This document shows, in pieces, positions 16,611 through 25,594 of a DNA stretch of 64,000 nt. The notes beneath the pieces were generated by a model. The model was given only the letters and a program-made list of their open reading frames with translations. It did no database searches and was not told the DNA's origin. The stretch's first letter is position 1; every line of letters starts with the position of its first letter. Source of the stretch: G963665215 sp963665215 (lineage in GTDB: Bacteria > Chloroflexota > Dehalococcoidia > Lucifugimonadales > CAUZJF01); the NCBI GenBank assembly GCA_963665215.2, contig CAXXWW010000007.1:62001-126000 (forward strand), read 5' to 3'. The position numbers and the translations under genes are program-made.

Positions 16611-18329
16611 CCCGAATCCACCGAAGGAGGGCGTCGGGTTAGCGTCCTGAGGCGGCAAGAAGGTGCTCCTGTGCTTCTGGGATAATGGTTTTGTAGCAAA
16701 AAAACGGCCCCGGAAAAGGAGCACCCAGTAGATGCTGCCACGCAACCACCCCGACCGGATCCAAATCACCTTCGACGACCGCCGCTTGGTGGCCAATGCC
16801 GGGCTGCTCCTTCCGGCCACCCTGGCGCGGCACCTCGGCCTGCCCGAACTCGTCCGGCAGCGCCTCGACCTGGGCGATGCCCCGGGGCGGGCGAACACGA
16901 GCGACAAGATGATGACGCTGGTGGCGTCTGCGCTGGCTGGGGGCGACTGCATTGACGACGCCGATGTGTTGCGCACCGGGGGGACGGCCTGCACCCTGGG
17001 CGGCACGGTCAAGGCGCCATCCACCCTGGGCACCTTCCTGCGCAGCTTCCGGTGGGGCCACGTCCGTCAACTCGACCGGGTGAGCCGCGAGTTGCTGGCC
17101 CGGGCTTGGCAGGCCGGGGCGGGACCCGGCGACGGGCCCCTGACCATTGACCTGGACTCCACCATCTGCGAGACCTACGGACTGGCCAAGGAGGGCGCCC
17201 GCCACCACGGCTATACCGGCAAGCGGGGCTACCACCCGCTGCTGGCCATCGCCGCCGGCACCGGAGACGTGCTGATGTCCCGGCTGCGCGAGGGCCGGGC
17301 CAACACCGCCCGCGGCGCCGCCCACTTCCTGCGGGAGACGGTGGGACGGGTGCGCTACGCCGGGGCCAACGGACGACTCACGCTACGGGCCGACAGCGGG
17401 TTCTACACTCATGGCGTGGTATCCGTCTGCCGCAAGATGGATGTCCGCTTCTCCATCACCATCCGCCAGCACAAAAGCCTGCACAATCTCATCGAGGCGA
17501 TACCCGAAGATGCCTGGACGCCGATTCCTTACTGGATGGACGGCGCCGCCGATGTGGCCGAGACCACCTGCACCCCCTTCCAGGCCGAGGCGGACGCCGC
17601 GCCGGTACGGCTCATCGTCCGGCGGGTGAAGCCGACGCCCGGTTCCCAACTGGCCCTCTTCGCCAAATACAGCTATCATGGCTTCATCACCGACCGGGAC
17701 GGGGAGTTGCTCGAACTGGAGGCTGACCATCGCCGCCACGCCGAGATCGAGAATGCCATACGCGACCTCAAGTACGGCGTCGGGCTGAACCATCTCCCCT
17801 CGGGCCGCTTCGCCGCCAACGGCGCCTGGCTGGCCGTCCAGACGATGGCCCACAACCTGGCCCGCTGGACGGCGCGGATCGGTCTGGGAGAGCGGATAGC
17901 CACCACCAAGACCCTCCGGCGGCGGTTCTTCTCCCTGGCCGGACGGCTCACCCGCTCGGCACGCCGGTTGACCCTGCATCTTCCGGATCGCTGGCCTTGG
18001 GCTGAGAAGTTCAGCCGCGCCTTGGCCCGGCTGCGAGCCATTCCACTCCCGGCCTGACGGCACCGTCGGCGACCGACCCACCCACCGGACAACCGAAGAT
18101 CCCCGCAGACTCGTGCCAGCCCGGTCCGAGAGAGTTCCCTGCTGCGTATTCTCTCGCCATCCCGCGCATCGCAGCTCCCGCAGACGGCCATAGGGGCCCC
18201 TGTGCGGCGATGAAGACCGTCCGCCGACCTCCCTACCCCAAATGGAACCCAGGCTATTTCCCCTGTAGCTCCCTCACCCCCCTTCCGCTTTCCTCACGCC
18301 GTCCATCGGTGTCCTTCGGTGGATTCGGG
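16611..18329 (+). mobile_element. IS1380-family element, copy 3 (complete, 1,719 bp)
   Basis: It has the same length and the same terminal repeats (CCCGAATCCACCGAAGGA and its complement) as copy 2, in opposite orientation. The flanking five bases are CTTAG on the left and CTAAC on the right, so unlike copy 2 it has no exact target duplication. That fits recombination between IS copies or a deletion next to one end after insertion. Together with copy 2 it bounds a 4.1 kb segment. Confidence 0.94.
16732..18057 (+). CDS. IS1380-family transposase, copy 3
   Basis: This is a 441-residue DDE transposase, identical to copy 2 apart from Val93 instead of Leu93. All catalytic acidic residues are present, so it is probably functional. 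It would act in trans on all three copies. Confidence 0.95.
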   Translation: MLPRNHPDRIQITFDDRRLVANAGLLLPATLARHLGLPELVRQRLDLGDAPGRANTSDKMMTLVASALAGGDCIDDADVLRTGGTACTLGGTVKAPSTLGTFLRSFRWGHVRQLDRVSRELLARAWQAGAGPGDGPLTIDLDSTICETYGLAKEGARHHGYTGKRGYHPLLAIAAGTGDVLMSRLREGRANTARGAAHFLRETVGRVRYAGANGRLTLRADSGFYTHGVVSVCRKMDVRFSITIRQHKSLHNLIEAIPEDAWTPIPYWMDGAADVAETTCTPFQAEADAAPVRLIVRRVKPTPGSQLALFAKYSYHGFITDRDGELLELEADHRRHAEIENAIRDLKYGVGLNHLPSGRFAANGAWLAVQTMAHNLARWTARIGLGERIATTKTLRRRFFSLAGRLTRSARRLTLHLPDRWPWAEKFSRALARLRAIPLPA

Positions 18330-18358
18330 CTAACACGCGAATGGCACCCCCCACCAAC

Positions 18359-18928
18359 TCAGCGGCTCGAGCGGCCTGAGCTCATGCCACCGCCCTGTGA
18401 CGCGAGCCCGGACCCACATGCCCGGGTCGGGTCCCGGTTGTATAAGAAAAGACCCCAGTGCTCGAAGTCGATGAGGACCTGACTCCCGCCACCCTTCAAT
18501 TCATCCAGGCGCTTCCAGGGGATAGGCATCTCGGACTTGCTGAACTGGTATATGCCTATTAGCTGGTCATCGCCATTGTACATGAGGAAAAAGGGCTCGC
18601 CCTCTCCCACCGGTCCCCTCTGAAAGTAGCGGCCCCTGCCCGCCGAGCAGAATATCGGGTCGGTCCAGCCTTCCGCGACCGCCGCGGCGGCCGTGAGTGG
18701 CAGGCTCATCTCCACCGGGATTTGGGAATCAAGCCTCCCGATCCACGCGCCGTGGCCGCTTAATTGGACGGTGCCGCCACTGGTCAAGAACACCCTGTCC
18801 CCCACCGAGTTGGCTGAGGAGGACCCCCCGCTCGAAGCCAGTAATACAACTATTACGGCGATCAGGACCGCCGCAACCACGTACCCCGAAGCTGCCTGGA
18901 CCAACTTATTTTGCACTAGACCAGACAT
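18359..18928 (-). CDS. membrane-anchored extracytoplasmic protein of unknown function
   Basis: This 189-residue protein has one N-terminal membrane helix (residues ~14-32, YVVAAVLIAVIVVLLAS) without a lipobox. An exported domain of about 140 residues follows (FLTSGGTVQLSG, PFFLMYNGDDQLIGIYQFSK, MPIPWKRLDELKGG). Two cysteines (IFCSAG and RACGSG) could form a disulfide. I do not recognise the family. A truncated paralogue lies on the other side of IS copy 3, 1.75 kb away, so the pair was once a tandem duplication. Confidence 0.7.
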   Translation of the reverse strand: MSGLVQNKLVQAASGYVVAAVLIAVIVVLLASSGGSSSANSVGDRVFLTSGGTVQLSGHGAWIGRLDSQIPVEMSLPLTAAAAVAEGWTDPIFCSAGRGRYFQRGPVGEGEPFFLMYNGDDQLIGIYQFSKSEMPIPWKRLDELKGGGSQVLIDFEHWGLFLYNRDPTRACGSGLASQGGGMSSGRSSR

Positions 18929-19081
18929 GCCCCACCACCAGTGATTAGAGTCGGCCGCGCTTGATTATACAACAAGTGCCAGACGTCGCAGAACCTCCTG
19001 CACGGGCGGCCCTCCACCAACCCAAGGGAGCGCACGGCCTGCTGCCGCTCTCGTCTCTCGGATTGCTGGTCTCGGTCAGCT

Positions 19082-20227
19082 TCATGGCCAGCGCCGCCGT
19101 CCCGCACTGGCCTCTGTGGGCCCTGGCGCGAGATGCCGCACCATCCACGGTATCGCCTCGACCCCGCTCCAGCGGTGCCCACCATCGAAAACATGGTGCC
19201 GTAGCAGCCCTTCAGCGCCGAGCAGACGGTATGCCGTGCGTATGGTCTTCATCTGAGGGCGGACGTTTTCCAGGCCACTGGCCCCGTTCAAATCATCGTG
19301 GGTGCCCGTCTCTACCAGCAAGGGTCTTGGCGCGATCAGGGCCCCGACGTCCCCCATGTCAACATGCTCGAACAGATGGGGAACGTAGTTACAGGAGCAG
19401 TTTCCCGGCATATCCAAGAGCGATTCCTGGTAGCCGTACATATAGCCGCTTACCACGGCGCACCGTATTCGAGCATCCAGGGCAGCGGCCCACAGCGTCT
19501 GGAGGCCCCCTCCGGACAGGCCGACGCATCCGATGCAATTGGCGCGGCTGTCTGGGCGGAGCTCTACGTAGTCGATGAGCCGGTGTATGTCCCAGGTCCA
19601 CATCCCCGTGACAGTCTGGCCAAGGGGATGCGCTGCATGGTTGATGACCTCGCACGAGGAGGACATGATGTCGGCGCCGGCGTCCGGCTCCCGGCGCTCC
19701 CCATGGCCTCGCGCGTCGGGGCAAAAGGTAAGGAAGCCCGCGCGTACGAGTTCCAGGCCATAGGCCCAGTTATACGCGTCAATGCTCTCCGCCAGCTCGG
19801 GGGTCGCACGCACGCCAGCGACACCCAGCTTGCCTGCGCTGCCATGCCCGTGGGCCGCGATTACCGCTGAATACGGCGGCGTGTATTCTTTCGGTATCAG
19901 GACGTACATGGGCATGACGACGCCGGGCTCCGTCTGTATCTCCACTCGCTGCCGAGTGTAGTCCTCAAATTCCAGCTCTTCCGTGATCTTTGGCTCCAGC
20001 GGCGCTCGTTCCATCGTGCCGAAGCCCAGCAGGCCCCGAAGCTTCCTCGTCGCTCTTCGACGCCAGGCCCGCAAGTCGTCCCTAGCTCCGGACTCCGCCG
20101 GCAACGCAAACTTTCTTCCCACGGCGTCCCAACGGCGCCGCAGATAGGGTCGAATGGTATATGAACCGACATTTCCCATATCAAGCCGCCTGGACCCAAG
20201 CAACGCACCATCCTCGACGAGAGCCAT
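19082..20227 (-). CDS. alpha/beta hydrolase (dienelactone hydrolase / acetyl xylan esterase-like)
   Basis: This protein of about 381 residues has a full alpha/beta-hydrolase core. The strand-turn AVIAAHGHGSAGK supplies the oxyanion region, and GCVGLSGGGLQT carries the nucleophile Ser. Asp in ETGTHDDLNG and His in FDGGHRWSG complete the triad. The family includes plant-cell-wall acetyl esterases and dienelactone hydrolases, so a small-ester or carbohydrate-ester substrate is likely. The frame extends to 20335 inside the IS3 element. The ATG at 20227 is the first outside it, so the original start may have been lost. Confidence 0.75.
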   Translation of the reverse strand: MALVEDGALLGSRRLDMGNVGSYTIRPYLRRRWDAVGRKFALPAESGARDDLRAWRRRATRKLRGLLGFGTMERAPLEPKITEELEFEDYTRQRVEIQTEPGVVMPMYVLIPKEYTPPYSAVIAAHGHGSAGKLGVAGVRATPELAESIDAYNWAYGLELVRAGFLTFCPDARGHGERREPDAGADIMSSSCEVINHAAHPLGQTVTGMWTWDIHRLIDYVELRPDSRANCIGCVGLSGGGLQTLWAAALDARIRCAVVSGYMYGYQESLLDMPGNCSCNYVPHLFEHVDMGDVGALIAPRPLLVETGTHDDLNGASGLENVRPQMKTIRTAYRLLGAEGLLRHHVFDGGHRWSGVEAIPWMVRHLAPGPTEASAGRRRWP

Positions 20228-20300
20228 AGTAGTATAGAGGTGGTCTCGTTTGTCTGAACAGCGCTGCCCGGTTTGATAAGTGGAATCGCGCTGCCGTGCG

Positions 20301-21128
20301 TTAGGCCGCCGCGGACTCGGCAGGCGCTCTGTCAAAGAACTGGTCCGGCGTCATTCCCCCAAGGCTCGAATGGGGCCGTCCGGCATTGTAAAACTCGAAG
20401 TACCGCCCGAGTCCAGTTCTGGCTTCCGGGACCGATTCGTAGGCTCTCAGGTACACCTCCTCGTACTTGACGCTCTTCCACAGCCGTTCGACGAACACAT
20501 TATCCTTCCAGCTTCCCTTCCCGTCCATGCTGATCTGGATCCCATTGGCTTTCAGCAGGCCGGTGAAGGCGTCACTTGTGAACTGGCTTCCCTGATCTGT
20601 GTTGAATATCTCCGGCGCGCCGTGGCGTCCCAGGGATTCTTCGAGCGCCTCCACGCAGAAGTCTGTGTCCATTGTGACCGATACCCGCCAGGCCAGCACC
20701 TTGCGGCTATGCCAGTCCATCACAGCGGCTAGGTACACGAACCCCCTGGCCATCGGAATGTACGTGATATCCATTGCCCACACCTGGTTGGGCCTGCTCA
20801 CCTCAAGCCCGCGCAGCAGGTACGGATACACCGTATGGCCGGGCCGTCGCCGGCTGGTGTTGGGCTTGCGGTACAGCGCCTCGATGCCCATCCGCCGCAT
20901 CAGTGTGGCGATGTGTCTACGCCCGGAGGAGAGTCCCTCCTGGCGGAGCAGGCCTCGCATCATCCTACTGCCTGCAAACGGATACTCAAGGTGCAGCTCA
21001 TCGATGCGGCGCATCAGCCCGAGACCGGCTTCGCCCACCGGCCGTGGCCGGTAGTAGATGCTCCCGCGGCTGATGCCCACTGCCTTTGCCTGGCGGGCGA
21101 GAGGCAGCTTGTGATCGCGGTCGATCAT
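20301..21128 (-). CDS. IS3-family transposase OrfB
   Basis: This 275-residue integrase-core transposase has the DDE triad in AMDITYIPM, FNTDQGSQFTS and the Glu of VFVERLWKSVKYEEV, spaced as in the IS3 family. A helix-rich N-terminal domain (LPLARQAKAVGISRGSIYYR) precedes it. Its ATG overlaps the OrfA stop codon in ATGA, so it can be made by coupled translation or by frameshifting into an OrfAB fusion. It is intact. Confidence 0.95.
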   Translation of the reverse strand: MIDRDHKLPLARQAKAVGISRGSIYYRPRPVGEAGLGLMRRIDELHLEYPFAGSRMMRGLLRQEGLSSGRRHIATLMRRMGIEALYRKPNTSRRRPGHTVYPYLLRGLEVSRPNQVWAMDITYIPMARGFVYLAAVMDWHSRKVLAWRVSVTMDTDFCVEALEESLGRHGAPEIFNTDQGSQFTSDAFTGLLKANGIQISMDGKGSWKDNVFVERLWKSVKYEEVYLRAYESVPEARTGLGRYFEFYNAGRPHSSLGGMTPDQFFDRAPAESAAA

Positions 21129-21430
21129 CGCCTTGCGCCCGGCAATCCCGCCTTCGTGAGCGCGGCCTCTAAAAAATCGTTCTCCAACGCAAGCTCACCG
21201 ATCTTAGCGTGAAGGACCTTCATATCTACCGGCTTTTCAGCCTGCCCTGTCCCGGCCCCAAATAACTGCGCCGCCCGATCCAGCAACTGGGTCTTCCATT
21301 GCGTGATCTGGTTCGGGTGCACATCGAACTGGCTTGCCAGCTCCGAAAGTGTCCGATCGCCGCGCACTGCGGCAAGAGCCACCTTCGACTTGAACTCTGC
21401 CGAGTGGTTACGGCGGGGTCGTCTGCTCAT
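21125..21430 (-). CDS. IS3-family transposase OrfA
   Basis: This 101-residue DNA-binding half of the IS3 transposase has a helix-turn-helix (FKSKVALAAVRGDRTLSELA, then VHPNQITQWK). A C-terminal leucine-zipper-like helix follows (LHAKIGELALENDFLEAAL) for dimerisation. It overlaps OrfB by four bases and is intact. Confidence 0.93.
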   Translation of the reverse strand: MSRRPRRNHSAEFKSKVALAAVRGDRTLSELASQFDVHPNQITQWKTQLLDRAAQLFGAGTGQAEKPVDMKVLHAKIGELALENDFLEAALTKAGLPGARR

Positions 21431-21615
21431 CTCTCGCTCCTGTCTCCGAGAGCACTATCATGCCCTCAATCAGGCAGCGATTCCACTTATCCCCCTGTTC
21501 AGATTTCCGGAGCCACTTCTGTATCGCTCACGAACAGGGTCAACCTTTTCATTGAGCGCATGGTGAAGTGACACCCTACCGGCGTACGCGACCTTTTATG
21601 AGGTTACGTCAATAG

Positions 21616-22950
21616 GTGTGTAAACGACATCAGGCGGCGGCCTTCTCAGCCGTTGATTCAATGGCGATTCCATCCGCATACTGTGCACCGAGATAGACGT
21701 CTTCGATCAACTCAGGGGCCTTCAGACGCCTGAAGCGCTGTTCGGCGACCATCAACATTTTCCAGATCACCGCTATCGCCCGATCGACCCTCTTGTAGCG
21801 CTTGGCGGCATCGGTCCGAAGCCTGAGGGCCGCGAAGGGTGATTCTACCGGGTTCGTCGTGCGAAGGTGCCCCCAGTGCTCCTTTGGGAAGTCATAGAAG
21901 GTGACCATGCGGTCCCAGTCCCGCTCCAAGGCCTCTGAGGCCGCCTCGTAGGAATGGTCGCCGCACCACCTGGTGAACACCGTCCTGAGCCGCTCAGCCT
22001 CTGTCCGAGTCGGCGCGTAGGGGATAGTACGCAGCATGAGCTTGGCCTGGTCCTGTTGTCGCTTTGGAAGCTTGGCGAGTACGTTTACGATCTTGTGGTT
22101 CCAGCAGCGTTGCTCTGCCGCCTGCGGATAGACGTTGCGCAGAGCTCCCCAGATGCCCAGGTGTCCGTCTCCAACCACCAGCCTCGGGCAGCTCAAGCCC
22201 CGGCGCTTGATGTCCCTGAGTACCTCGGACCAGTTCTCTGTGGACTCCCTGTATCCGGGAACAGCGCTCACCACCACCTTGCTCCCGTCGCTCAGGGCCG
22301 CCATCACCACCAGTACCGCCGCCTTCTCCTTCTCAAGACCAGCCTTGACGTAGACTCCATCCACCCACATGTAGACCACTTCCAGGTCATCGAGGGGCCG
22401 GCTGCGCCATTGGGCAAGCTCATCGTTCCACTTATCCTTCAACCGGGCCACCGTGCTCGCCGATACCGGTGCGTCCTCTCCCAGCAGCCCCCGCAAAGCC
22501 AGATCGAAGTCGCCTTCGGATAGACCGTGCAGGTACAGCTCGGGGATCAACTCAGCAACCTTCCTGGTCCTGTTGACGAACAGCGGCAGCAGCCGGCTCT
22601 CGAACTGCTCCTCGGTATCGCGGACTCGCGGCCGCCTCAGCTGTATCGTTCCCGAACTCAGCGTAAGCCTCCGGGCTCTGCCGTATCCGTTCCGATAGCC
22701 GGTATCTGAGTCCGAGTCGGATCTGAGCGCCGACTTCGCCCTTCCCAGAAACGCCGTCACCTCCTCCTCCAGCAACTCCTGGATCAGCCTCTGGACCTGG
22801 CTTCGCACCCAATCCTCCAACTGCTCCCACTCCGGCCTTGACTCCGACCTACTCTCAGTGCTTTCCTTCCTCATGGGCGGTCTATCTCCTCTCTTGGGCC
22901 TCGAGCCCGTGTTGTTCAGAGAGAGGGTACACCGCCTGACTGTTTACACA
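21616..22950 (-). mobile_element. IS256-family element
   Basis: GTGTGTAAACGACATCAGGCGG at the left end is mirrored by GTGTGTAAACAGTCAGGCGG read inward from 22950, an imperfect terminal repeat. The single transposase gene fills the element. Adjacent 8 bp sequences (GTCAATAG and TTTTTGAA) do not match, so no target duplication is visible. Confidence 0.85.
21630..22874 (-). CDS. IS256-family (mutator) transposase
   Basis: This 414-residue transposase has family landmarks in order: GYRNGYGRARRLTLSSGTI, ELYLHGLSEGDF, YMWVDGVYVKAG (first Asp), LVVGDGHLGIWGAL (second Asp) and TTNPVESPFAALRLRT with the catalytic Glu. The signature histidine follows in EQRCWNHKIVNVL. The length is normal and the frame intact, so it may be active. 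Confidence 0.95.
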   Translation of the reverse strand: MRKESTESRSESRPEWEQLEDWVRSQVQRLIQELLEEEVTAFLGRAKSALRSDSDSDTGYRNGYGRARRLTLSSGTIQLRRPRVRDTEEQFESRLLPLFVNRTRKVAELIPELYLHGLSEGDFDLALRGLLGEDAPVSASTVARLKDKWNDELAQWRSRPLDDLEVVYMWVDGVYVKAGLEKEKAAVLVVMAALSDGSKVVVSAVPGYRESTENWSEVLRDIKRRGLSCPRLVVGDGHLGIWGALRNVYPQAAEQRCWNHKIVNVLAKLPKRQQDQAKLMLRTIPYAPTRTEAERLRTVFTRWCGDHSYEAASEALERDWDRMVTFYDFPKEHWGHLRTTNPVESPFAALRLRTDAAKRYKRVDRAIAVIWKMLMVAEQRFRRLKAPELIEDVYLGAQYADGIAIESTAEKAAA

Positions 22951-23343
22951 CTTTTTGAAGATACCTCCCTTTTATCGCCCGCCAACGCAGAGAACGCGGC
23001 GGTGAAGGTCAGGCCTGGAACGCTGCCCTGGCCGATGAGGCGGGGTAGCCACCGGGCCATCTGAAACCGCCGCATCGTTGTGCGGAGGTTATAAGAGTCC
23101 CCATGCATCAGCGGGAGTCCAACACGGGGTCTTCTGGCAGTATCTCCGTTTTGGGGTTGGAGACCAATCCACTGCGGGGTTAACAAACTTCTGACTTCCC
23201 AAAGTTTCAGCAGGAGTGGCACGCTTCGCCTGCCAGAAGGTGGATCTGTTGGCGCGGCTTCGGACCTCGAGCCGGGAAGGCCCTTTTGGGGAAATAACGG
23301 TCATTGCGGTGGCCCTCTATCCAATCCGCAGTTATCCTGAGCC
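22951..23343. other. gap without recognisable gene
   Basis: I see no supported coding region here. One 17-base stretch (TCTGGCAGTATCTCCGT, near 23134) recurs with one change near 24760, so the two may be remnants of a dispersed repeat. Confidence 0.4.
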
Positions 23344-23520
23344 CTACCCCCACATTGCCTGGAGGCGTTCGCGGAAATCGACCGCGTCGTGGACCTTCCA
23401 GAGCCAAACAGCCTGCGGGGTGAGCCCAATGGCTCGTGCAGCTTGCGTTGTGTTCCCACATCGACCGAAAGCGGCTAAAAAACGCTCTTGATTGCGGGAC
23501 CTGATCTTTCTTTTGAGCAT
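23344..23520 (-). CDS. 58-residue helix-turn-helix protein, small-terminase-like
   Basis: Starting at ATG 23520, the protein is basic (MLKRKIRSRNQERFL). It continues AAFGRCGNTTQAARAIGLTP, QAVWLWKVHDAVDF and RERLQAMWG, then TAG. This matches the N-terminal DNA-binding helix-turn-helix of phage small terminase subunits, where a phrase on adding helices for new contexts ends in 'tvyrWrk.Dp.F'. It is either a stand-alone DNA-binding protein or a fragment of a lost packaging gene. It is unlinked to the large terminase at 2962-4392. Confidence 0.5.
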   Translation of the reverse strand: MLKRKIRSRNQERFLAAFGRCGNTTQAARAIGLTPQAVWLWKVHDAVDFRERLQAMWG

Positions 23521-23805
23521 CAAGACCCAGTAAGAAGTCCCAGGTAGCTAGGGTGTGTTCCATTTGCTCGTTAGCGGCTTGGAGGACAGCGGGGAGAATG
23601 GGGTCGGCATCCTGCATAGCGGTACCGAGAAGGGCGGAGCGGGCTCTATAGGCAACGGTGGAATCCCGCAGCTTATGTATACGGCTTGCAAAGTCTCCTA
23701 AGACGCAGCTAGAATTGTCCGCAACCTTAATCCAATGTCACAGCCTCAGCATTCGAAATACCAGGACTACTTGATCAAGGACGATAACCAAGGAGGCAAT
23801 TTGAG

Positions 23806-24696
23806 ATGGAGAGAACTAAAGGCCGTACCGCTGAGACAGACGTGCAGCCGTCGTTCCCGCACACGGGGACGTGGCAGCAAGAGCTAGAGGAGATATTTGG
23901 ACAGACTCGAGTGGCGATCCACCCCCAGCGCGTAGAGAGCGAGGCCGAAGAGGAGCTCCAGGCCCAACCCCGCGGTGACCATGACGATATCTCCCGGACC
24001 ATGCGCACGTTCGAGGCCGCACTGGGGGACGTTTTGGCTACTATTGCCATCCGAGCTAGGTCCAGGCTCATGGCCTATGTAAAACAAGAGATCCCGCGGG
24101 TCCTTGAGGAGGCAATGGGTCCCGATGCGGAATTCGCAGACAGCACCGCGCGGGGTGTAATAGGCGGGTACCCCCAGCCGTCTGAGCAGCGGCGGCGGCG
24201 CGCGCCGGAGGATGGCTCGCAGCGGATTCCCAAATGGCTGGTGAAAGGGTCCAGGTGGTTGGGAGCCGCACCTCCGACACCCGTGTCGCGCGAGACCAAT
24301 AATGCCACCGTGACCGAGGAGGCGGCCGAGCAAGAGGACCAGGGCCGGGCGCGTTGGGGGGACACGGGTATCGGTGAGGAACCTGTCCCAGCCCTGGTGG
24401 ATGGCATCTATGAGGGCAACGTGAGATTGAGGGTGGATGGGAACGCCAATATCTACGTGGTGATCCGTTTTTTGCAGGCGCTGCGTCGAGAGGATGGGTT
24501 GCGGGTGAATGGGATGGTAAGCAACACCAAGAAGGATGTTGAGGTGTTGATCGGACTCAGAGAGCCCATCCACCTCGGGGACATACTCGCCGAAATGCGA
24601 GAAGTATCCCAGGTGAGGGTCTGTGGCCTCCCACCCCCGCAGGGAGTGGACCCCTCGCTCAACGTCAAACTCCACCATGCACTTGTTAGGTCTTAG
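23806..24696 (+). CDS. hypothetical protein with C-terminal alpha/beta domain
   Basis: This 296-residue protein has AAGGAGG 9 bp before the ATG. The first 200 residues are polar and low-complexity, with one helical region (ALGDVLATIAIRARSRLMAY). The last 90 residues are ordered: IYEGNVRLRVDGN, IYVVIRFLQALRREDGLRV, then a strand, then LREPIHLGDILAEMREVSQV. This strand-helix-strand-strand-helix pattern is like small ferredoxin-like domains seen at the ends of sensor or adaptor proteins. I cannot name the family. No membrane segment or catalytic motif is visible. Confidence 0.6.
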   Translation: MERTKGRTAETDVQPSFPHTGTWQQELEEIFGQTRVAIHPQRVESEAEEELQAQPRGDHDDISRTMRTFEAALGDVLATIAIRARSRLMAYVKQEIPRVLEEAMGPDAEFADSTARGVIGGYPQPSEQRRRRAPEDGSQRIPKWLVKGSRWLGAAPPTPVSRETNNATVTEEAAEQEDQGRARWGDTGIGEEPVPALVDGIYEGNVRLRVDGNANIYVVIRFLQALRREDGLRVNGMVSNTKKDVEVLIGLREPIHLGDILAEMREVSQVRVCGLPPPQGVDPSLNVKLHHALVRS

Positions 24697-24889
24697 ATCT
24701 AATCCGACGTCGATAGCTTGGCAACTGCCCCAATAGTCGCCGGGACTCCGGAGGCAGGCCCTCTGGCGGTATCTCCGTCGTAGGGCGGCCAACCTACTTG
24801 CGAGTCTGCGCTTAACGGACGTATCCAAGAGAGGGAGGGCCTTTTAAGCATCGAGGCGGCGGCCCAGGCTACCGCCGCCCCGGGAGCCT

Positions 24890-25330
24890 TCAGAGTCGGT
24901 CTACGTCGCTCTCCGTCGGCACGAAGGCTAGATGGCCCGCGGCGCTCGCGATCGATGTCTCGGCTCGTGGCATATCGCCTGTACCGAGGTTGAACAGCGA
25001 TAGCCCCGCCATGTTCAGCGACATACCCGCATGGACCAGGACCTCTGGTGGCCACCGTCCTGGGTCTTTGGCCTCAGACAACGCGGCTAGCCGCCAGACC
25101 TCCAGAACTATTGTAGTTACCCCGTGACGGACGCGATCCTCTGAATTCAGCGGCGTACCATCCACGAGGCTGTGCACCAGTGCAGCCGGGTGTTCAAATA
25201 CCTGGCTTTCCGGCAACGTGCGGTCCCAGTCTGATACGGCATCTTGATCCAAACGGGACTCGGCTCTCACTTTCGTGTTGTCCGAGTCGTCGGGTACACT
25301 ATCACTTGGGGGTGTCGATGCTTGTGTCAT
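24890..25330 (-). CDS. hypothetical protein
   Basis: This 146-residue acidic protein is not recognised. GAGGAGG lies 5 bp before ATG 25330, which is preferred to a frame start at 25360. The N-terminal 50 residues are Ser/Asp-rich and likely disordered. The rest is helical (HPAALVHSLVDGT, HGVTTIVLEVWRLAALSE, EVLVHAGMSLNMAGLSLF). It lies among orphan genes between mobile elements. Confidence 0.5.
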   Translation of the reverse strand: MTQASTPPSDSVPDDSDNTKVRAESRLDQDAVSDWDRTLPESQVFEHPAALVHSLVDGTPLNSEDRVRHGVTTIVLEVWRLAALSEAKDPGRWPPEVLVHAGMSLNMAGLSLFNLGTGDMPRAETSIASAAGHLAFVPTESDVDRL

Positions 25331-25430
25331 CGGTGCCTCCTCAAGCCGTCGGGTGCTCATACGCTCGGCGGCCGTCTATTGTATTTGCTCCAGCGCCGCC
25401 CGGGGCCTGGTCCCAAGCTGGCGCCAAGAT

Positions 25431-25470
25431 GCCAAAAAGAAAACCCGCTGCCAACCTGAGGGCAACGGGT
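25431..25470 (-). terminator. rho-independent terminator, minus strand
   Basis: On the minus strand ACCCGTTGCC, an 8-base loop and GGCAGCGGGT form a stem with one mismatch, followed by TTTCTTTTT. It would end transcripts from the glycosidase-like gene at 25835-27355. It leaves room for the short frame at 25595-25801 in the same transcript. Confidence 0.7.
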
Positions 25471-25594
25471 CCAGTATGCGATAATGCTATCGCGTCGACC
25501 TGTGCCAGCAGGTTGGGGTCACGGTCCGGGGTGTTCACGCACCGCCGGGCCACTTATGTTGTTGGAGCCATCCTAGGGCGGCGGGTCTGAGCTG

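Larger units (their letters stand above)
20275..21491 (-). mobile_element. IS3-family element
   Basis: The ends carry the inverted repeat GATAAGTGGAATCGC (left, from 20275) and its complement ending at 21491. Two overlapping genes (orfA and orfB) fill the element. I see no matching 3-4 bp target duplication (TTT on the left, CCC on the right), so the insertion is old or rearranged. Confidence 0.85.

Noticed and set aside
20271..21495. Target duplication of the IS3 element
   Set aside because: The bases next to the inverted repeats (TTT and CCC) do not match, so no duplication can be claimed.
22944..24800. Shared 17-base stretch near 23134 and 24760 as ends of a mobile element
   Set aside because: The match is short, in direct orientation and without a transposase between, so it is too weak to call.
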